A stretch of DNA of 48,288 bases from Trametes villosa. Taxonomy: Eukaryota; Basidiomycota; Agaricomycetes; Polyporales; Polyporaceae. The notes under the pieces are model-generated. The model ran no database searches. It was not told the DNA's origin and saw nothing but the letters and a program-made list of their open reading frames with translations. The stretch lies in the NCBI GenBank assembly GCA_002964805.2, contig PUDQ02000099.1, positions 1 to 48,288 of the forward strand, in the 5' to 3' direction. This document shows, piece by piece, positions 1 to 12,478 of this stretch; position 1 is the stretch's first letter, and each line of letters opens with the position of its first letter. The position numbers and the translations under genes are program-made.

Positions 1-1279
1 CCTCACAGCCTGGCGTTCAACCCCGGCGTAAATAGGTATGTTGATCTGCTTCTCACCACCGGCCCTACGTAAACCACCCTTTGGGGCGTAGACTCTATTG
101 CGGCTTCGAGGACGCCATCGAGGTCTTCGACTTTAATTGTCCCGGTGAAGGGACGCGCTTGCACACCACACCTTCCAAGAAGAGCCGAGACGGTCTGAAA
201 GGTTCACCCGTGCTTCTGCTGCCTGGGAGCGTACACACACTCAGTTTGATGCTTATCGACAGGAATCATATCGGCGCTGTCATTTGCCCCCGATATGTCC
301 TCGGGCCTGTATGCGGCGGGGTCTCTGAGCCCCTCTTCTCCGTCTTCCTCCAATATTGCCATCTTCTCCGAGGACACGGGCGAGGCACCTGTCATGTTCC
401 TTGGAGCCGAGGATCGGCAGCTTGGAGCAGGTTACGGAGTGCGGGCCAGTGTTTCTCAGGTGGGCGAGGAGGTCCCGTCGTGGCAGAGTGCTCTCAGGCT
501 CACGCGGACCCCAGTTGCTATTCAACCCAGCACGGCCATATCTGCTCTACGCCTCCTTCCGCCGAATGGACTCGATTTTCTGTTGGGACCTCCGCGCAGA
601 CGTGGGCCGACCGAGCGAGATATACACGACAGCACCCATGCCGATCAGGGGAAAAGAACGGAGGGCAGCCACGAACCAGCGGCTGCGGTTCGACATTGAT
701 TACGGCGGAAGATGGCTGTCCGTCGGAGACGAGGTCAGTCGCCATCGCCGCCGCCCTCACACGGGAATTAACAGCACGCACACGCGGACGCCACCAGGAC
801 GGCGGCATTTCCGTGTTTGACCTAGCTGCGCAGCCGGAAGCCGCGCGCGGTGAGAACGCACCCCAACCGAGTTCAACACCGCGAACCACGCCTATCATGC
901 AGCTCGACGCCCATCGTGGTACGTCTTTCCTTTCTGCTGAATCATCGTGGGTCTTGTGATTCGCCAGGGATTTTTTCTGACGGCTCTCGAAGACGCGGTA
1001 GGGTCCGTCGCCTTCCACCCCCTCCGGCCGCTATTGCTTTCGGTGTCGGGCTCGAGGCACTTCGAAGGCCCCACATCTGTCGCTGGAGATTCCACTGACT
1101 CCGACGGCGATATGGAGGACGCCGAAATAGAAGGCGCCAGCTCGGCGAAATCGGCCAAGTCACCTGCAGTGAAGATTAGTCGCCAGCGCCCACAGCCAGT
1201 CGCGTTGGACGCCTCGGTCAAATTATGGTCCTTCGAACACACGGAAGAGAGAAGAGACGAAGCGCAAGGATCTTGTTAA
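1..1279 (+). CDS. WD-repeat protein of the WRAP53/TCAB1 family (5' partial)
   Basis: This is the C-terminal part of a WD40 protein; the 5' end lies outside the window. Exons that keep one frame are 1-35, 92-201, 263-459, 515-733, 798-918 and 993-1279, joined by GT-AG introns of about 55-75 nt. The reading includes the stretches LYCGFEDAIEVFDF, LLYASFRRMDSIFCWDLR and DAVGSVAFHP, which resemble the WRAP53/TCAB1 (WDR79) propeller blades. Family members bind CAB-box small RNAs and, in animals, guide telomerase and scaRNAs to Cajal bodies; the fungal role is less clear. An acidic, serine-rich insertion (DSTDSDGDMEDAEIEG) precedes the last blade, which ends in VKLWSFEH. The gene converges on the P450 gene, with 84 bp between the two stop codons. 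Family assignment is by recognition of sequence pattern. Confidence 0.78.
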
Positions 1280-1363
1280 CAGGAAGTATAATTAACTACT
1301 GTACAACGCAAGGGTCAAGAAAGTCGTCAAAATACTACGTAAGGCTATCTAATGAGAATACAG

Positions 1364-3581
1364 TCAGTCGAAGTCCAGCATCGACGTCTGTACGAGTTGA
1401 GCAGCAGACTCGGACCGAGGCTTGAACTCGCATTTGAACGGAACCGGGTAACTGGACGCGCAGTCAGTCGCTTCGCCCTCCGTGATAGAATGTCCAAACT
1501 CACGTAACGAGCCCGCTCAGATACTCCCCGCTCGGCTCGACGACGTTGCCCTCGTCGTCGATAGGCTTCGAGAGCGTGAACGTCGAGAGCACTGACGCGA
1601 TGGCGATCCACATCGAGGCGCACGCCATATGACGTCCGGGGCAGATCCTCCGACCGAAGCCGAACGCGGCCAGCTCTGCGTCCCGCATCGTCGTCCTGAG
1701 GCTTCCGTCCGGGTTGAGGAACCGCTCCGGGACGAACGCTTCGGGGTCCGGGAACGTTCGCTCGTCGTGCAAGATCGCCCTGAATGGGGAGATCGTCCGC
1801 TTAATACGTGCGACTGCTTCGCGCCGGATATACGCACCACGAGTTCCCGACCACGATCGCTCCCGCGGGGAGGTGGTAGCCATTGTAGACGTCGTCCGTC
1901 GTGAGCCGGTGCGGGACCGCTGTCGACGTACTCGTCAGTTCCCGCCAAAGGCTCCAGTAGGACAAATATATACCAAGTGGCGTGACCGGTCGCCATCTAC
2001 AACAACGGGTGAGCTTCGGCGTGATAGCCAGAGTATGTGGGCGCATGCTAACCTGAGAACTTCCTTGACGATGGCAGAAACGTAAGGCAGGTACGGTTCA
2101 TCAGAGAAGTCGGGAAGGCGATCTCTCCCGACGACCCGGTCCACCTCGGCTTGTGCCTTGCGCTGGACTTCTGGATATAGCAGCATCGCGAGGAAAAACG
2201 AGCCTATGGCCGAGACCGTCTGCGGGTCATCGTGAGCGTCTTATTGATCCCGAGCAACACGATGTCATTACCGTATCGGAGCCCCCTGTAGGCGTGGCCT
2301 TCAGCGAATGAGCTGGCAATCATGTACGTCACTACTCACCAGTGTAGGCCGCTGCCGCGACGCCGCTGATGATGTTTTCTTTGTGGGGTTTGTCCGTGTC
2401 GTCGGTGAGGTCGTGCAGGAGGGACATGATCATCGACGGCGCCCCTTTTCCCTCGGCCTGCCGGGTGGGTGTCCCCGAGGTGAGCACTTCGCGAGTCCGA
2501 ACATTCTGCGGGAAGGCTCACCATTGCGCTTCTCACGGCCTTGAACGGCACCTCGACCATGGCGTTGGTCGCCTTCCGCCATTCAGCCGCCTGCCGCTTG
2601 AAGGTAGCGCCCGGGCACCAAGAAGGGATGTGTTTGACTATAGTGGTACCCGTCGGTTCTGCGGCCCACGAGAGAAGAAGGAATCGCACGCACGGAAGGG
2701 AATGTAGTCCACAAGGTACGCGCCGGCGTTCCCAGCCATGGACATCGCGTGCAGAGCCGTCTCCGCAGTGGCGATATAGGGATCGTTCTTCGGCTGTACG
2801 TCAATCCCGTATGCGACACCTAGAATGAGGGATCCTGCCATGCTGCCCGGGCATCAAACCCGTGCTCGGCCGCGCGCGAAGACAGGGCAGACTCACTGCC
2901 GGAGGTGGACCATGTACTCGTCGGGCGTCTCGAGAAGCCGCCGGAGGAGCTCGCGCGCGACCTTGAGTTCCCTCGGCCGGTAGTTCGTGGCGGCATTCGG
3001 GTGGAAGTACTGATGGAACACGCGGCGGCGCTCCCTCCAGCTGTCGCCGTAGCCCATGAACACGAAGTGCCAGTCGCAGCCGACCCTGCATGAAAATCTT
3101 AGCGGCGGTGTCCATGAGAACGAACGTGGGGCGCACAATTCATTGAGCATGGGCATGCGTGTCCTGCACGACATCGGTCGGTCATCATGGACGCGGGATT
3201 TGATACGCGCGCGACGTACCTATCCGAGTAGAGCGACGATCGTTTCTCAAACAGGTCGTGCGCCGCTTGCGCGGAATTGACGACAATGACCGGCGTCCCG
3301 GCAAGGTTGAGGTGGATGATATCAGAATCTGTAGCAACGCGCTTGCCGGTCAGCGTACACGGTGCGCAGCGCGCTCGAGAGGCGGACTTACGATGTTCTC
3401 GGCCCCATTTTTCGTACGCGAGCCATTCGAACTCCTTGGGGACGTCGAAGACGTTCCCGAGGAGAGGAAGGCCCCTCGGGCCCGGGGGCACATTTTGGCG
3501 TTTGCGCCTAACAGTGAGCACCGCGAGGAGGAGGACAGCAGAAGCAAGCAGAAGCGACGGAAGGTCGAAGGAGGCGGCCAT
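1364..3581 (-). CDS. Cytochrome P450 monooxygenase, membrane-anchored
   Basis: A multi-exon microsomal P450. The start at 3581 gives a hydrophobic N-terminal anchor ([16 protein letters not shown]) followed by a basic stretch and the proline-rich hinge [12 protein letters not shown]. Helix I (AAAYTGGSDT) is assembled across two introns. The K-helix ExxR is KEVLR, and the haem-binding loop [14 protein letters not shown] carries the cysteine ligand. The last exon restores a short C-terminus ending SMLDFD, with its stop at 1364-1366. The layout matches agaricomycete P450s annotated as O-methylsterigmatocystin oxidoreductase-like, a label that does not predict substrate. No other biosynthetic genes lie nearby, so a clustered secondary-metabolite pathway is not supported. 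No inactivating lesion was seen, but not every exon junction was checked. Confidence 0.88.
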
Positions 3582-4220
3582 GGCGAGTGTGGTGTGCGGG
3601 GCTGGTGCCGGCTCGCTGCTGAACGTGCGGGGTATTTATCCTCCTGTACGACATTGACCGCCGCCTCGTTGGTCCACGATTGGTGCTTCCCGTCCGTCCA
3701 ACGGCGACCCGTCGCATACTGTAGGAGCGTGGTTTAGCCGAGGAACATTTACGAAAAGATGCGGACCCATTGCATCAAGCCCCCCATGGTGTCCCAAGAA
3801 CCGCCTGGATATGGCTTCCATGTGCCGGGGTCGAGGGAGGGCACGCCCGGCGCATAAGTCTTAGGTAAAGGGGGTGCCAAAATAGCGACGGGGCACTTCA
3901 TGCAATTGCCGTTCAAGCTTTGCGTTTGCGGCCAGATCTCATGGGTGCGGATTGTCGCCGGCGTCGTGGCGTGCGCACTCGGAGATCCCCATACTTCGGG
4001 AAGGGCGTGCGGCGGCGCTATTCCGGACCCACCTGGCTGGTTCCCAGACCCTGGGTCATTATGGGAGAAGCCGCAGACAAAGTGGATATGTGGACACGGC
4101 CAGGGGTCATGCACGCCCGCTTCCTAAACTCAGCTTTTAATGCGGCCATCGAACTCGGGCACGGGCACGCGGCAAACGTGACTCTCGCACGCACTAGGCA
4201 GGCAATGTGCTACGGCAGCT
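3582..4220. other. Intergenic: P450 promoter and DIS3 3' flank
   Basis: 639 bp without a supported gene. It must hold the P450 promoter and the DIS3 3'UTR. Short ORFs here (for example on the minus strand near 3749-4114) are glycine/proline rich, have no recognisable domain and are not supported. Confidence 0.6.
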
Positions 4221-7200
4221 CTACATCCCGCGCGAATCCACCGGGTGCGCGAGCGACATGACGACCCGCCCGCGCTGCGTGTTCTTGTCCTGCTCGACGT
4301 CGATCTTCACCTTGACCTTGTCAAACACCGAAATCGACACGGCCTCACCGCCCGCCGGGATCGTGATCGTGTAGTTGTCGGCATCGAACTGAATCTCGCG
4401 CTTGAACGTCACGAGGCCCTCGAGGCCCAATCTGGCGGGGGAAGGTTACGCTTTGCTTCTCACAGCCCAACCTTAATGCCGGCCGGGGCACGACGTACCT
4501 GGAAACGAAGACCCCGAGCCCATTCCTGAACGTCCGAATCACGAACGCGTCCTCCATGACGGTCTCCTTCTCGCTGCGTGCCTTCAGGGCCAGGCCGACG
4601 TAGAACTCGACGCTCGCCCGGCTCGCCATCTGCGCCATCCGGTGCCGCTTGTTCACGACCTCGAGCACCCGCTCGACGTGCGTCTTCGAGTGCAGGCTCG
4701 CGTGGAGGGCCGTGTGGCCTATCGCCGCGGAGAGCTGCCTGTGCGCCAAGACGTCTTCCAGGCCGATGGATGGTCAGGGATACGATAACGCAAGCGAAGC
4801 ACAGAAAGGCCTAGCTCACCCGCATAGCGTCTGATGGGACTCGTAAAATGCGTGTAAATGACGCTGGCCAAACCGTAATGCCCGAACGTATCCCGGCCCA
4901 CGCTGCCGGAGCAGAAGTACTCCGCCGACAACATGCAGCGCGTTGCCATGATGCGAACGAGGGTATTGAATGCGGGTTCGGCGGGATCCTATGGGGCGGA
5001 ATGAGGGTGCGGAGGGGGGCGCGCTTCCATCAGACCATGCTTACAACACACTTGTCCAGCGACGCCGCCAGCGCGCCCGAGCTGGAAACGTCAAGGCTCA
5101 TGCCCCTGCGCTTCTTGAGGATGTCCTGGAGCTTCTCAAAATTTGTCCGGGGCGGAGGCAAGTGCCGCCTGCAGGCAGCGTGAGCACCGACGGCGCGCGC
5201 ATCTTGGGAAGAAGCACACACCTCAGGACAGCGGTCTGTGGGAACGTCTCCTGAATCTTCCCCGCCACGCTGATGTTGGCCAGGAGCATGAACTCCTCGA
5301 CTAGGCTGTTTGTCTCCCGCTGCTCCTTCTGCTCCACGTCAATGGGATCGGAAGATTCGGAGCTGTCCAGGTGAATCTTGACTTCCGGCGACGCCAGATT
5401 CAGCGCCCCCGCGTCCATCCTGCCCTGCCTCAGCTTCCGCGCGAGGTCATTGAGCAGCCGGATGCTCTCCGTGAGCTCGTCGGTCTGTTTTCTGCAAAAC
5501 GATAAGATTCCGCTCCCACGCGCGCCGGGGCACACTTACGGGTCGTCCTTGCGAATTTGGGCCTCCTCGTACGTAAACGCTGATTTCGAGGCAATCACTG
5601 ATTTTGTAAAGCGCACGTTGACGATCTCGGCTGCTGGGGAGAGCTCCTGTGATCGGACGGTGAGCACCCACGCGCGGACGGTCCCAGAACCTATGACGCT
5701 GCCCACCCATATGACGGAAAACGCGAGTCGCTCCACGTGAGGCCGCAGAGAACACAGGTTGGTCCCCAGAAGTGCGGGAAGCATGTCTATCCGCTTGTCG
5801 ACGAGGTAGACGGTCGTCCCGCGGGCCGCGGCTTCGCTGTCCATGGGCGTGTCGGGGTGCACGAAGTGCGATACGTCGGCGATATCTGCAGCGTACATCG
5901 GTACACCAATCTCGGAGAGAATACGTCGAGAGAGGAAACTTACGGACGCCGGCCTCGATGTTCCCGTTGGGGAGATGGCGTGCGTGCAGCGCGTCGTCAA
6001 TGTCTTGGCAGCCTGCGTGTCGCGACGTCAGCGACGACTCACCAACGCGTCCACAGTCCGCACTTACCGGGAGGGTCTATACTGCAAATGATGAGGTCCC
6101 TCAAATCCTCGCGGTCACGCCAATTGGGGTCAGTCGCGCTCTTCGGCGGCACTACCCAATTGTCGCCTTCCGGGGGGAGGCAGTCTAGGATCGCCTTGCC
6201 GAACGGTCTGTAGGGCACATCAAACTCAAGCAATAGAGACTCCTGCTCCGCTTCCTTGCTCTGGGCCTTGCCTAGCGCGCGCACGAAATGCCCCTCGGGG
6301 TAGCGGGAGGTGCGCTCCCATCGATCGATTGTGACCAGGATCTTCTGCCCTATTAGCGCCGGCGCCTGGCGGGTGCGCAAGCGAATGCGCGGGAGAAGAC
6401 GGGACACCGGAGTGGCGAAGACCGTCTGCTGGGAAAGCGACGTAGGATTCGTGGAGGTGAGCGAGGTGCTATCGATATGACACACATATCTGCAGCGCAA
6501 TGTAAACATCTGCGCCGAATATGAAGTGAAGGTCGGGGCACGCACGACCGCCAATTCCGCTTGATGATGCCGACGACGCGGCCCGTGGGCTGCTTGCTAG
6601 AAGTGGCCTGCTTCGTGAGCTCCGCCTGCAGCACCTTCCGCTCCGCAAGGGCCTCGTCGTCTCCGCCCTCTTCTTCGGAGTCCTCGGCATCGTCGTTCTT
6701 CAACGTGGCTGCTGTGCGTTTAGCGCGCCGCCTATCACCAACTGGGGAACAAGAACGCACCTTCTTGGTCCACGACCTCGTCGGCTGGCGCCTTCCAGTC
6801 CTTCTCGTCGAAAACTTCTACCGCGACAATGTCGCCCTGGACGGCCCGGTTCATGTGTTCTCGGCCGATGAGCAGGACGGGCTTCTCAAACGCAGGCACG
6901 GACACGTTCCCCTGCGGCGCGGATAATTCAGTGACTGGGTCGCCGCTGCTGCGTACGTAACGAGTACAAACCTCCAAGTAATTGTACTGGTTGGCGTTGA
7001 AGTGGCCTTGGTGCAGCTGACCAGACTTGACGCCAGCCTGCAGGGTTGCCGTCGGAAGGTACTGGAAAAAGGGTAAGCCGGGCGCGGACATGACATAGGC
7101 CGTTTCGGGAGGACGAACATCGGGATACAGGGCTTGCCGAATTGAGGCGGCTTGCGTCGGCTCTATGCTATTCGAGCCAGCGACTGCGAGCAGGTCCAGC

Positions 7201-8209
7201 AGCTGACTCGAGTCCTTCATGCCCTCCACATATTTACGAACTGAAGGACGTAGCCGTAAGTAATGAGCTGCGGCGGGGGGACCCTGGTGGGACCTACCAG
7301 ACAAGCACGTAAGGCCTTCTTTCTCCCCCTTTTGCCGGTTCGCGACGTCATCGGTCAGTAAGACTACCGTCGGCAAGGGTTGTTGTGATTGCCCTCGGAC
7401 AGGGGGGCGAGAGAGGGCAAGATGGCTCTTGTACCACGCGGTTGCCTTGCGGATGCCTGTACGATGTTTCAGCACTGCTCTCTGCTGCACGGTGAGCAGC
7501 ACCAGTACCTCGGTCGTTGCGGTCGTTTGGGGACTCCCCTTCTTCTCGGATCACGGCGGTTTCCCTAGGACCTACCATGGGTAATGGGGACTTTGGCTAT
7601 CGGCGGTACACTCACGAGCGGTACTCATTGTAGAAGATCCAGAATTTCTTATCGTCGGCTTTGACCAATGCCTTCAGACGATTATACAGAGGCAACGAGC
7701 GGTGGCGAACTTCTTCCATGACCGTCTGCAAGAGTATGATTGGGGGGCTGAAGAGCGGTGATTCCATTAAATCCATCTAGGTATAACACATGAGCATGGG
7801 AGGCTGGTATGCAAAAGTTGCACGGTCGCCGCTCGAGGGTATGGTCGGAAATGCACGGCGGTCATAGCGAGGGCCGGGGCGGTGACTAACCTGGGATAGG
7901 AAAATGTTCGTGTCGGGCAAGACGAAGTGCCCATCCTTGAATGACGCGTGCTCGAGCGAGCCCGAGGACGGCAAGGAAACATCCGCGTCGTGCGCGCAAA
8001 GGCCGCAACTGTGTATACCGCATGCGACATCGTCACGCAGGTACCGTTCGCGAAGAACTGAAGGACGCACACTTCGTTAATTCCCGCACTTAATGTGACG
8101 CAGGAGACTCACCCTTGATGACCTTGCCCCTCGCCGTCTTCTTGAAGAACTTGCGCTGAGTAACGACCGCCTCCGTCCGAGGCCGCTTGCGTATGGTAAT
8201 CTCGGCCAT
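4221..8209 (-). CDS. DIS3: Exosome complex exonuclease DIS3/RRP44
   Basis: Catalytic subunit of the nuclear and cytoplasmic RNA exosome, with a PIN endonuclease and an RNase II-type 3'-5' exonuclease. The start at 8209 gives [20 protein letters not shown], a typical short basic N-terminus. The PIN domain follows ([13 protein letters not shown], then [10 protein letters not shown] and [11 protein letters not shown], which carry the acidic residues expected for endonuclease activity). Next come cold-shock domains and the RNB domain with its active site [14 protein letters not shown], split by an intron around 6010-6060. [11 protein letters not shown] marks the RNB C-terminal part. The S1 domain ends at [14 protein letters not shown] with a TAG at 4221-4223. 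At least ten short introns are needed. Both catalytic sites look intact. This is a single-copy essential gene in fungi. Confidence 0.95.
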
Positions 8210-9185
8210 GTTCAAAACTGGGTCACTCAGGCTCCCTGCCTCGCAATTTGCACAGAAACTGGACGCAGTCGAGCGTCGAGGAGTCGGGCCACAAGCCGAG
8301 AAGATGAAGAGTAAGCGCAAGACGCGGTCCGGTACCAAGCGCCCGTTCTCGTGCGCCACAACTGTTAAGGCGGAGTCTGTCAATACACACACCAATTTGT
8401 GGCGGAGACTCAACTAGTAAGGCTCGCGTCGAATGGTTGGCAACACTCCTGACTCTTATTCTCCCAGAGGCAGACCTTCCACACCCTGGTTGAGGGAGGA
8501 GGACGATATCGATCCTGTAAATGTCTGCTTTCACATGCACCCCTCGAACTGTAGTAAACGATTTGCTCCGCGTTCGTGTGGTGGCCGAGAGGCCGTCCTT
8601 AGATTAGATTAGATTGCATACAGGACTAGGAGCCAGTCACATATTTGCGGAACTTAATTAGTACCTTGCTCTGCAACCACGACGCTGCGTCCACTCGGAA
8701 CAACAAATTACTGCTTGGTTCTCTGTATCTTGGACCGACATCAGCTCCTCTGTGCGGGGGGTCATCGCCCCAAATCACCCCTTCAGCAAAGTCTCCCCAT
8801 ACTCGGACGCCATCGCAACCCGCGAGAACCATACCAGAACCAAGTGGCAGCCCCGCGCGTACAAGCCCAAGAAATTAAGAATCTCTGTGCTGTATGGATG
8901 AGTTGAAACCTTACAGCAACGTACACCGCCGTACCGCCCAGGCTTAGTCTATTTGCAAGTCGCTGGTTTGCCCCTTCGCAGTCATCTGTGGCAGCGGGCT
9001 CCCGGAGAACATCGTCAGATACCACGCGGTAGTCCCAAGGTCAGGCCTGCTCAACAGCTGACTCTCGCGATGAGCCAAGTTTGACGTTGCGCGTGCCGAC
9101 AAGGCCCGCAGGGCACGCACGTTCGACATCGAGATAGTATATAATGATGGCCTGCACACCGTCGGTCCGCTGTTGTGCCCCAACC
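8210..9185. other. Intergenic between divergent DIS3 and acid phosphatase genes
   Basis: 976 bp shared by two divergent promoters. No gene is supported. A short tandem run (ttagattagattagatt) lies at 8599-8615. A TATA element lies just upstream of the phosphatase start. Confidence 0.6.
9138..9144 (+). promoter_or_regulatory. TATA box of acid phosphatase gene
   Basis: TATATAA about 45 bp before the ATG at 9186. It overlaps an earlier in-frame ATG at 9144, which argues that 9144 lies upstream of the transcription start and that 9186 is the real start. Confidence 0.55.
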
Positions 9186-11016
9186 ATGGCGAGTACCGTT
9201 TGGCAGTGGGTGGTATCCCTCCCGTTTCTCTGTTTTCTTGTCAAGTTTGTATCCGGCGACACCGGGAAGCTGGCCTCCGTTCACGGGGTGTACAACTCGT
9301 CCATCACGCCGGCCAACCTCCCGTGGAACACTTACAACTACTGCAACGCGCCGCATGTGAATGCGAAGCACTACGAAAGACCGTCTAACGCCCCGCACGC
9401 GAAGCTGGTGTATCTCAACGCCGTCATCCGCCACCACAAGGTACGTGAGAGTTCGTGCCCATCTTCTCCGCCCGGCGTCTCAACCTTGTCTGTAGAGGAC
9501 GCCGGACAACCTATATCCGAACGAGAATGAGCTAAACGCCGTGCCCTGGGAGTGCGCCGACTTCATGCAGTACAGTTACGGCGGCGGAGGAGCGCACATC
9601 TTCCATGAAACCGTCAGCCCGCCTTGGCACCCCTTCCTCTCACAGATTTGGAATGGCACTTGCGACGAAGGCCAGCTGAGCAAAGGTGGACTCGAGGATG
9701 CTATTCGTCACGGCCAGGTGAGCACCCATATAGCCGTCTGGGCAGTGCCCGGGACTAGCTATTACGATCCCTTTCGAGAAACAGGGTTTATGCTCGCCGA
9801 GCCTAATTCGGGCTCGGGCTGCGGTTGCAACGGCTGACTTCCTCACAGGATTTCTGGTCGGTGTATCACCACGAGCTGGGGTTCCTTACGTCTGTGAACG
9901 AGCGCGACATCTTCATCCGCACCTCGACGGAGACTCGAACGATCCAGGTCGCCGGCGGCGTGCTCGTCGGGATGGATCCCAGCATGGCCTCGAAGACGTT
10001 CCCGGTGACGACACAGCCATCGCCCGTCCGTCGGCTCCGTCGCTCTATTGGCCGGTGCCCCGCGCGCTGACGCCTTCTCAGATCGATTCCATTCCCCCAA
10101 GCTACCCCTGCCCGAAGGCAGACGCAATCCGCTCGGCGTTCCAGTCCGTTCCCGCCTGGACCAATCACCTCACGGCCAACGCCCCGCTCAAGGCGCGCCT
10201 CGACGCGACACTTGGGACGGCCGGGCTCGACGCCTGGGCGTCGTGGTGTGAGTTGCCGGCGGGAAGCGCGCCGTAACGTTCATTTCGAGCTGCGTTCTGA
10301 CGGCGATCCGCCCGCGCTGCGCAGACGATCACTTCTTCGACACGTTCAGCTCGCGAACGTGCAACGGCCACCCGCTACCGTGCAACTCTACAGGCGCGTG
10401 CGTCTCAGATGCAGACGCGGCCAGTGTGTTCGCTATCGGCGACTTCGAATACAAGTGAGCCTTCCTGCTGCCTGGTGCGCGCTTTTTCGTATCGCCGGGC
10501 TGAATGCGGGCTCGCGCTAGCTATGTCTGGAACGCCGCTGAGAACGCGACGGCGTATTCGCAGCTCGACTTCGGTGAGCCAGACGAGTGGTTATCGCGCG
10601 CGCAACAACGGGGCTGATCTGCATTTGCCTTGTAGGGGTGTTCATGCTCGAGCTCGCGCAGAACTTCAAGCTGTTCCGGTCGGGGGGCGAGCCGCACAAG
10701 CTGAGGTTCTACGTCGGGCACGACGGGACCATGATACGCCTCGCCGCTCTCCTGGGCATAGGCAAGGTCGGGCCGCTCCGCTGGCCCGCCCTCGGCTCGG
10801 AGATCGTTATAGAGGTGAGAGCGGCTGTGAACGTCGCTGTTAGTTTGTGTGCTGACCTTGCGGCAGGTTTGGGAGGCGGAGAAGGAGCACTTCGTGCGGA
10901 TCTTGCACGAGGGTACGCCGGTGCAAGGGCTTGCTTGGACCCGGATGGATGCGTTCATCGAGGCGTTGCAGAGTCAAGTACCCGGCGATCTGTACGCAAG
11001 GTGCATGAGCTCCTGA
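9186..11016 (+). CDS. Secreted histidine acid phosphatase (histidine phosphatase superfamily, branch 2)
   Basis: Phosphomonoesterase using a phosphohistidine intermediate. The ATG at 9186 gives a signal peptide (VWQWVVSLPFLCFLVKFVSG). The catalytic motif reads RHHKRTPDN across the first intron (exon ends 9440, next starts 9496), matching the branch-2 RHxxRxP pattern with His where many enzymes have Gly. The proton-donor motif is VGHDGTM near 10710. Paired cysteines (TCNGHPLPCNSTGACV) and NxT/NxS sequons fit a secreted, disulphide-bonded, glycosylated protein. Exons restart at 9849, about 10081, about 10335, about 10521, about 10635 and about 10867, and the protein ends GDLYARCMSS. It could be a general acid phosphatase or act on phosphorylated sugars; substrate cannot be told from sequence. 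No phytase-specific RHGARYP motif is seen. Confidence 0.88.
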
Positions 11017-11333
11017 TACGAGCAATCCACCGCCGTTGCCTCTTTCTTATATCTACTCTGCGTGCTGGCACTTGCTGGCCGAGTTTGCACACGTCAGGCT
11101 CGCGTTGACGGGGGTTGCGCAACTCAAAGTTCTGCGGTAAAACTCTATTCTGAAGTTTGGTCAGGGCGATCACTCTCGGGTCTCGCCATCTCAGTTTCCA
11201 GGCCTCACCGTATACTGGGTAAGGCACCTCTGAACACTTCGCAGCGACATTGTCGAACATCAAGCGCTTAATATACATCGTACATGCCTCGATCCTCCCT
11301 ACTAGCTTGAGAGACATCGCTGTTTGCTCCCTC
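11017..11333. other. Short convergent intergenic region
   Basis: 317 bp between the 3' ends of the phosphatase (+) and kinase-like (-) genes. It presumably holds both 3'UTRs. No other feature was recognised. Confidence 0.55.
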
Positions 11334-12478
11334 CTATTCGTCGTCCTCGTCAGCGCGTACAAACCATGCGATCCGCTCTGCAGCGTCCCCGTCGACCATG
11401 TCCTCGATGCGGCTGTCCATGAGCCCACCGTGGTTCTCAACGTGATACCTCTTACAATTCTCCCAGTCTACGATACGCCAGGGATAGTCCATCTGAGGCG
11501 TGCCAATCGACGGGGAGCCCGCTGCGGGCAGGTGGGAGGCCAAATCGTGATTGTCGTTTGGCAGCACGGACACGAGATTGTCGATCTTGATGTCACCGTG
11601 CAACAAGCCGCACCGCTTCGAAACTGACTGGAACATCTCCTTCATCTGCGCGCTGTACACGCAGGATATAAGTCTATCGCTGTCTGTACTGAAGGAGGGG
11701 CCCCAAAACTCACCACAGGGCACGCACTTGTGACATATTCAATCGCGGATTTTGGGCCTGGAGGTGCTTGTTGAGCGACATGCCTGGGAGGCGCTCCAGA
11801 AGAAGCACGTTCAAGCTGGCGCAAGGGTGGGGCATGTCGTAGATGTTGAAGGTCTCCAGGGACCTCGGGAAGATGCAATCAGGGTCCCAAGGTATAACAC
11901 TCCACTCCTGCAAGTTGACGAATCGGCGGAAGTACCCATAGCAACGGGGCACCAGTGTCCCTTGCACGCTTTCCAGCAGGTCGTATGCATCGGCCTCCTG
12001 GGAAAGGTTTCCCCCCAAGGTCCGCTGTGCGATCTTGATGGCGAGTGGAGGGAGTGTCTCGGGAGCTAGGCCTGAGGTTGAGGTGACCTCGACCGCGTAC
12101 ACCCAGCTGCCCACATCACTCGCGCTACGGATCAGCTCGCCGAGCTCCAGCTTCAGAGTCACGTTGGAGCGTAGCCACGGTTTGGTCGTGGGGCGGGGTC
12201 GAGGTTTTGCCTCCTGCACCAGAAAGCCGTCATGTTCGGGGTAAGAGTAGTCCTGCGTAATGGGATCTGGCAACTCGCGCGGGAGAGTTATAGAGACTGG
12301 GGATCCGTCGTTTGCCTTGACAAGACCGGCGATATCAATGGATTCCTACGGGAAACCGATGGTCAGTTCGCTACAATGAGACGAGTCCGACTAGCAGAGC
12401 CATATAGCTGACCAGTAGCTGATATCGCATGACAGTCGAGGGCTTCGATGTGTCGGCCGCATCAGTCGTTGTTGTCAT
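11334..12478 (-). CDS. Kinase-like protein, copy 1 (HGDIKIDN / VDWE)
   Basis: A protein of an agaricomycete kinase-like family with three exons: 12413-12478, 11714-12345 and 11334-11652. Kinase-fold landmarks appear in order. LAIKIAQ resembles the beta-3 lysine, EADAYDLL the alpha-C glutamate, and LVPRCYGYF and LLLERLPGMSL the hinge region. HGDIKIDN is a catalytic-loop motif with Asp and Asn, and WRIVDWEN is a metal-binding motif like the DWE of aminoglycoside phosphotransferases. The protein ends with an acidic tail. There is no glycine-rich loop of the classical type. Activity on proteins or small molecules is unknown. A closely related copy with the same exon plan lies at 28792-29937 on the other strand. 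The start at 12478 gives MTTTTDAADTSKPS; the first intron (12346-12412) is at the same place as in the paralogue. Confidence 0.75.

Noticed and set aside
3749..4114. Glycine/proline-rich minus-strand ORF upstream of the P450
   Set aside because: No homology recognised and it lies in the promoter region; probably fortuitous.
8599..8615. TTAGATTAGATTAGATT considered as a telomere-like repeat
   Set aside because: The unit is five bases and only three copies exist; fungal telomeres use TTAGGG. More likely chance or a small microsatellite.
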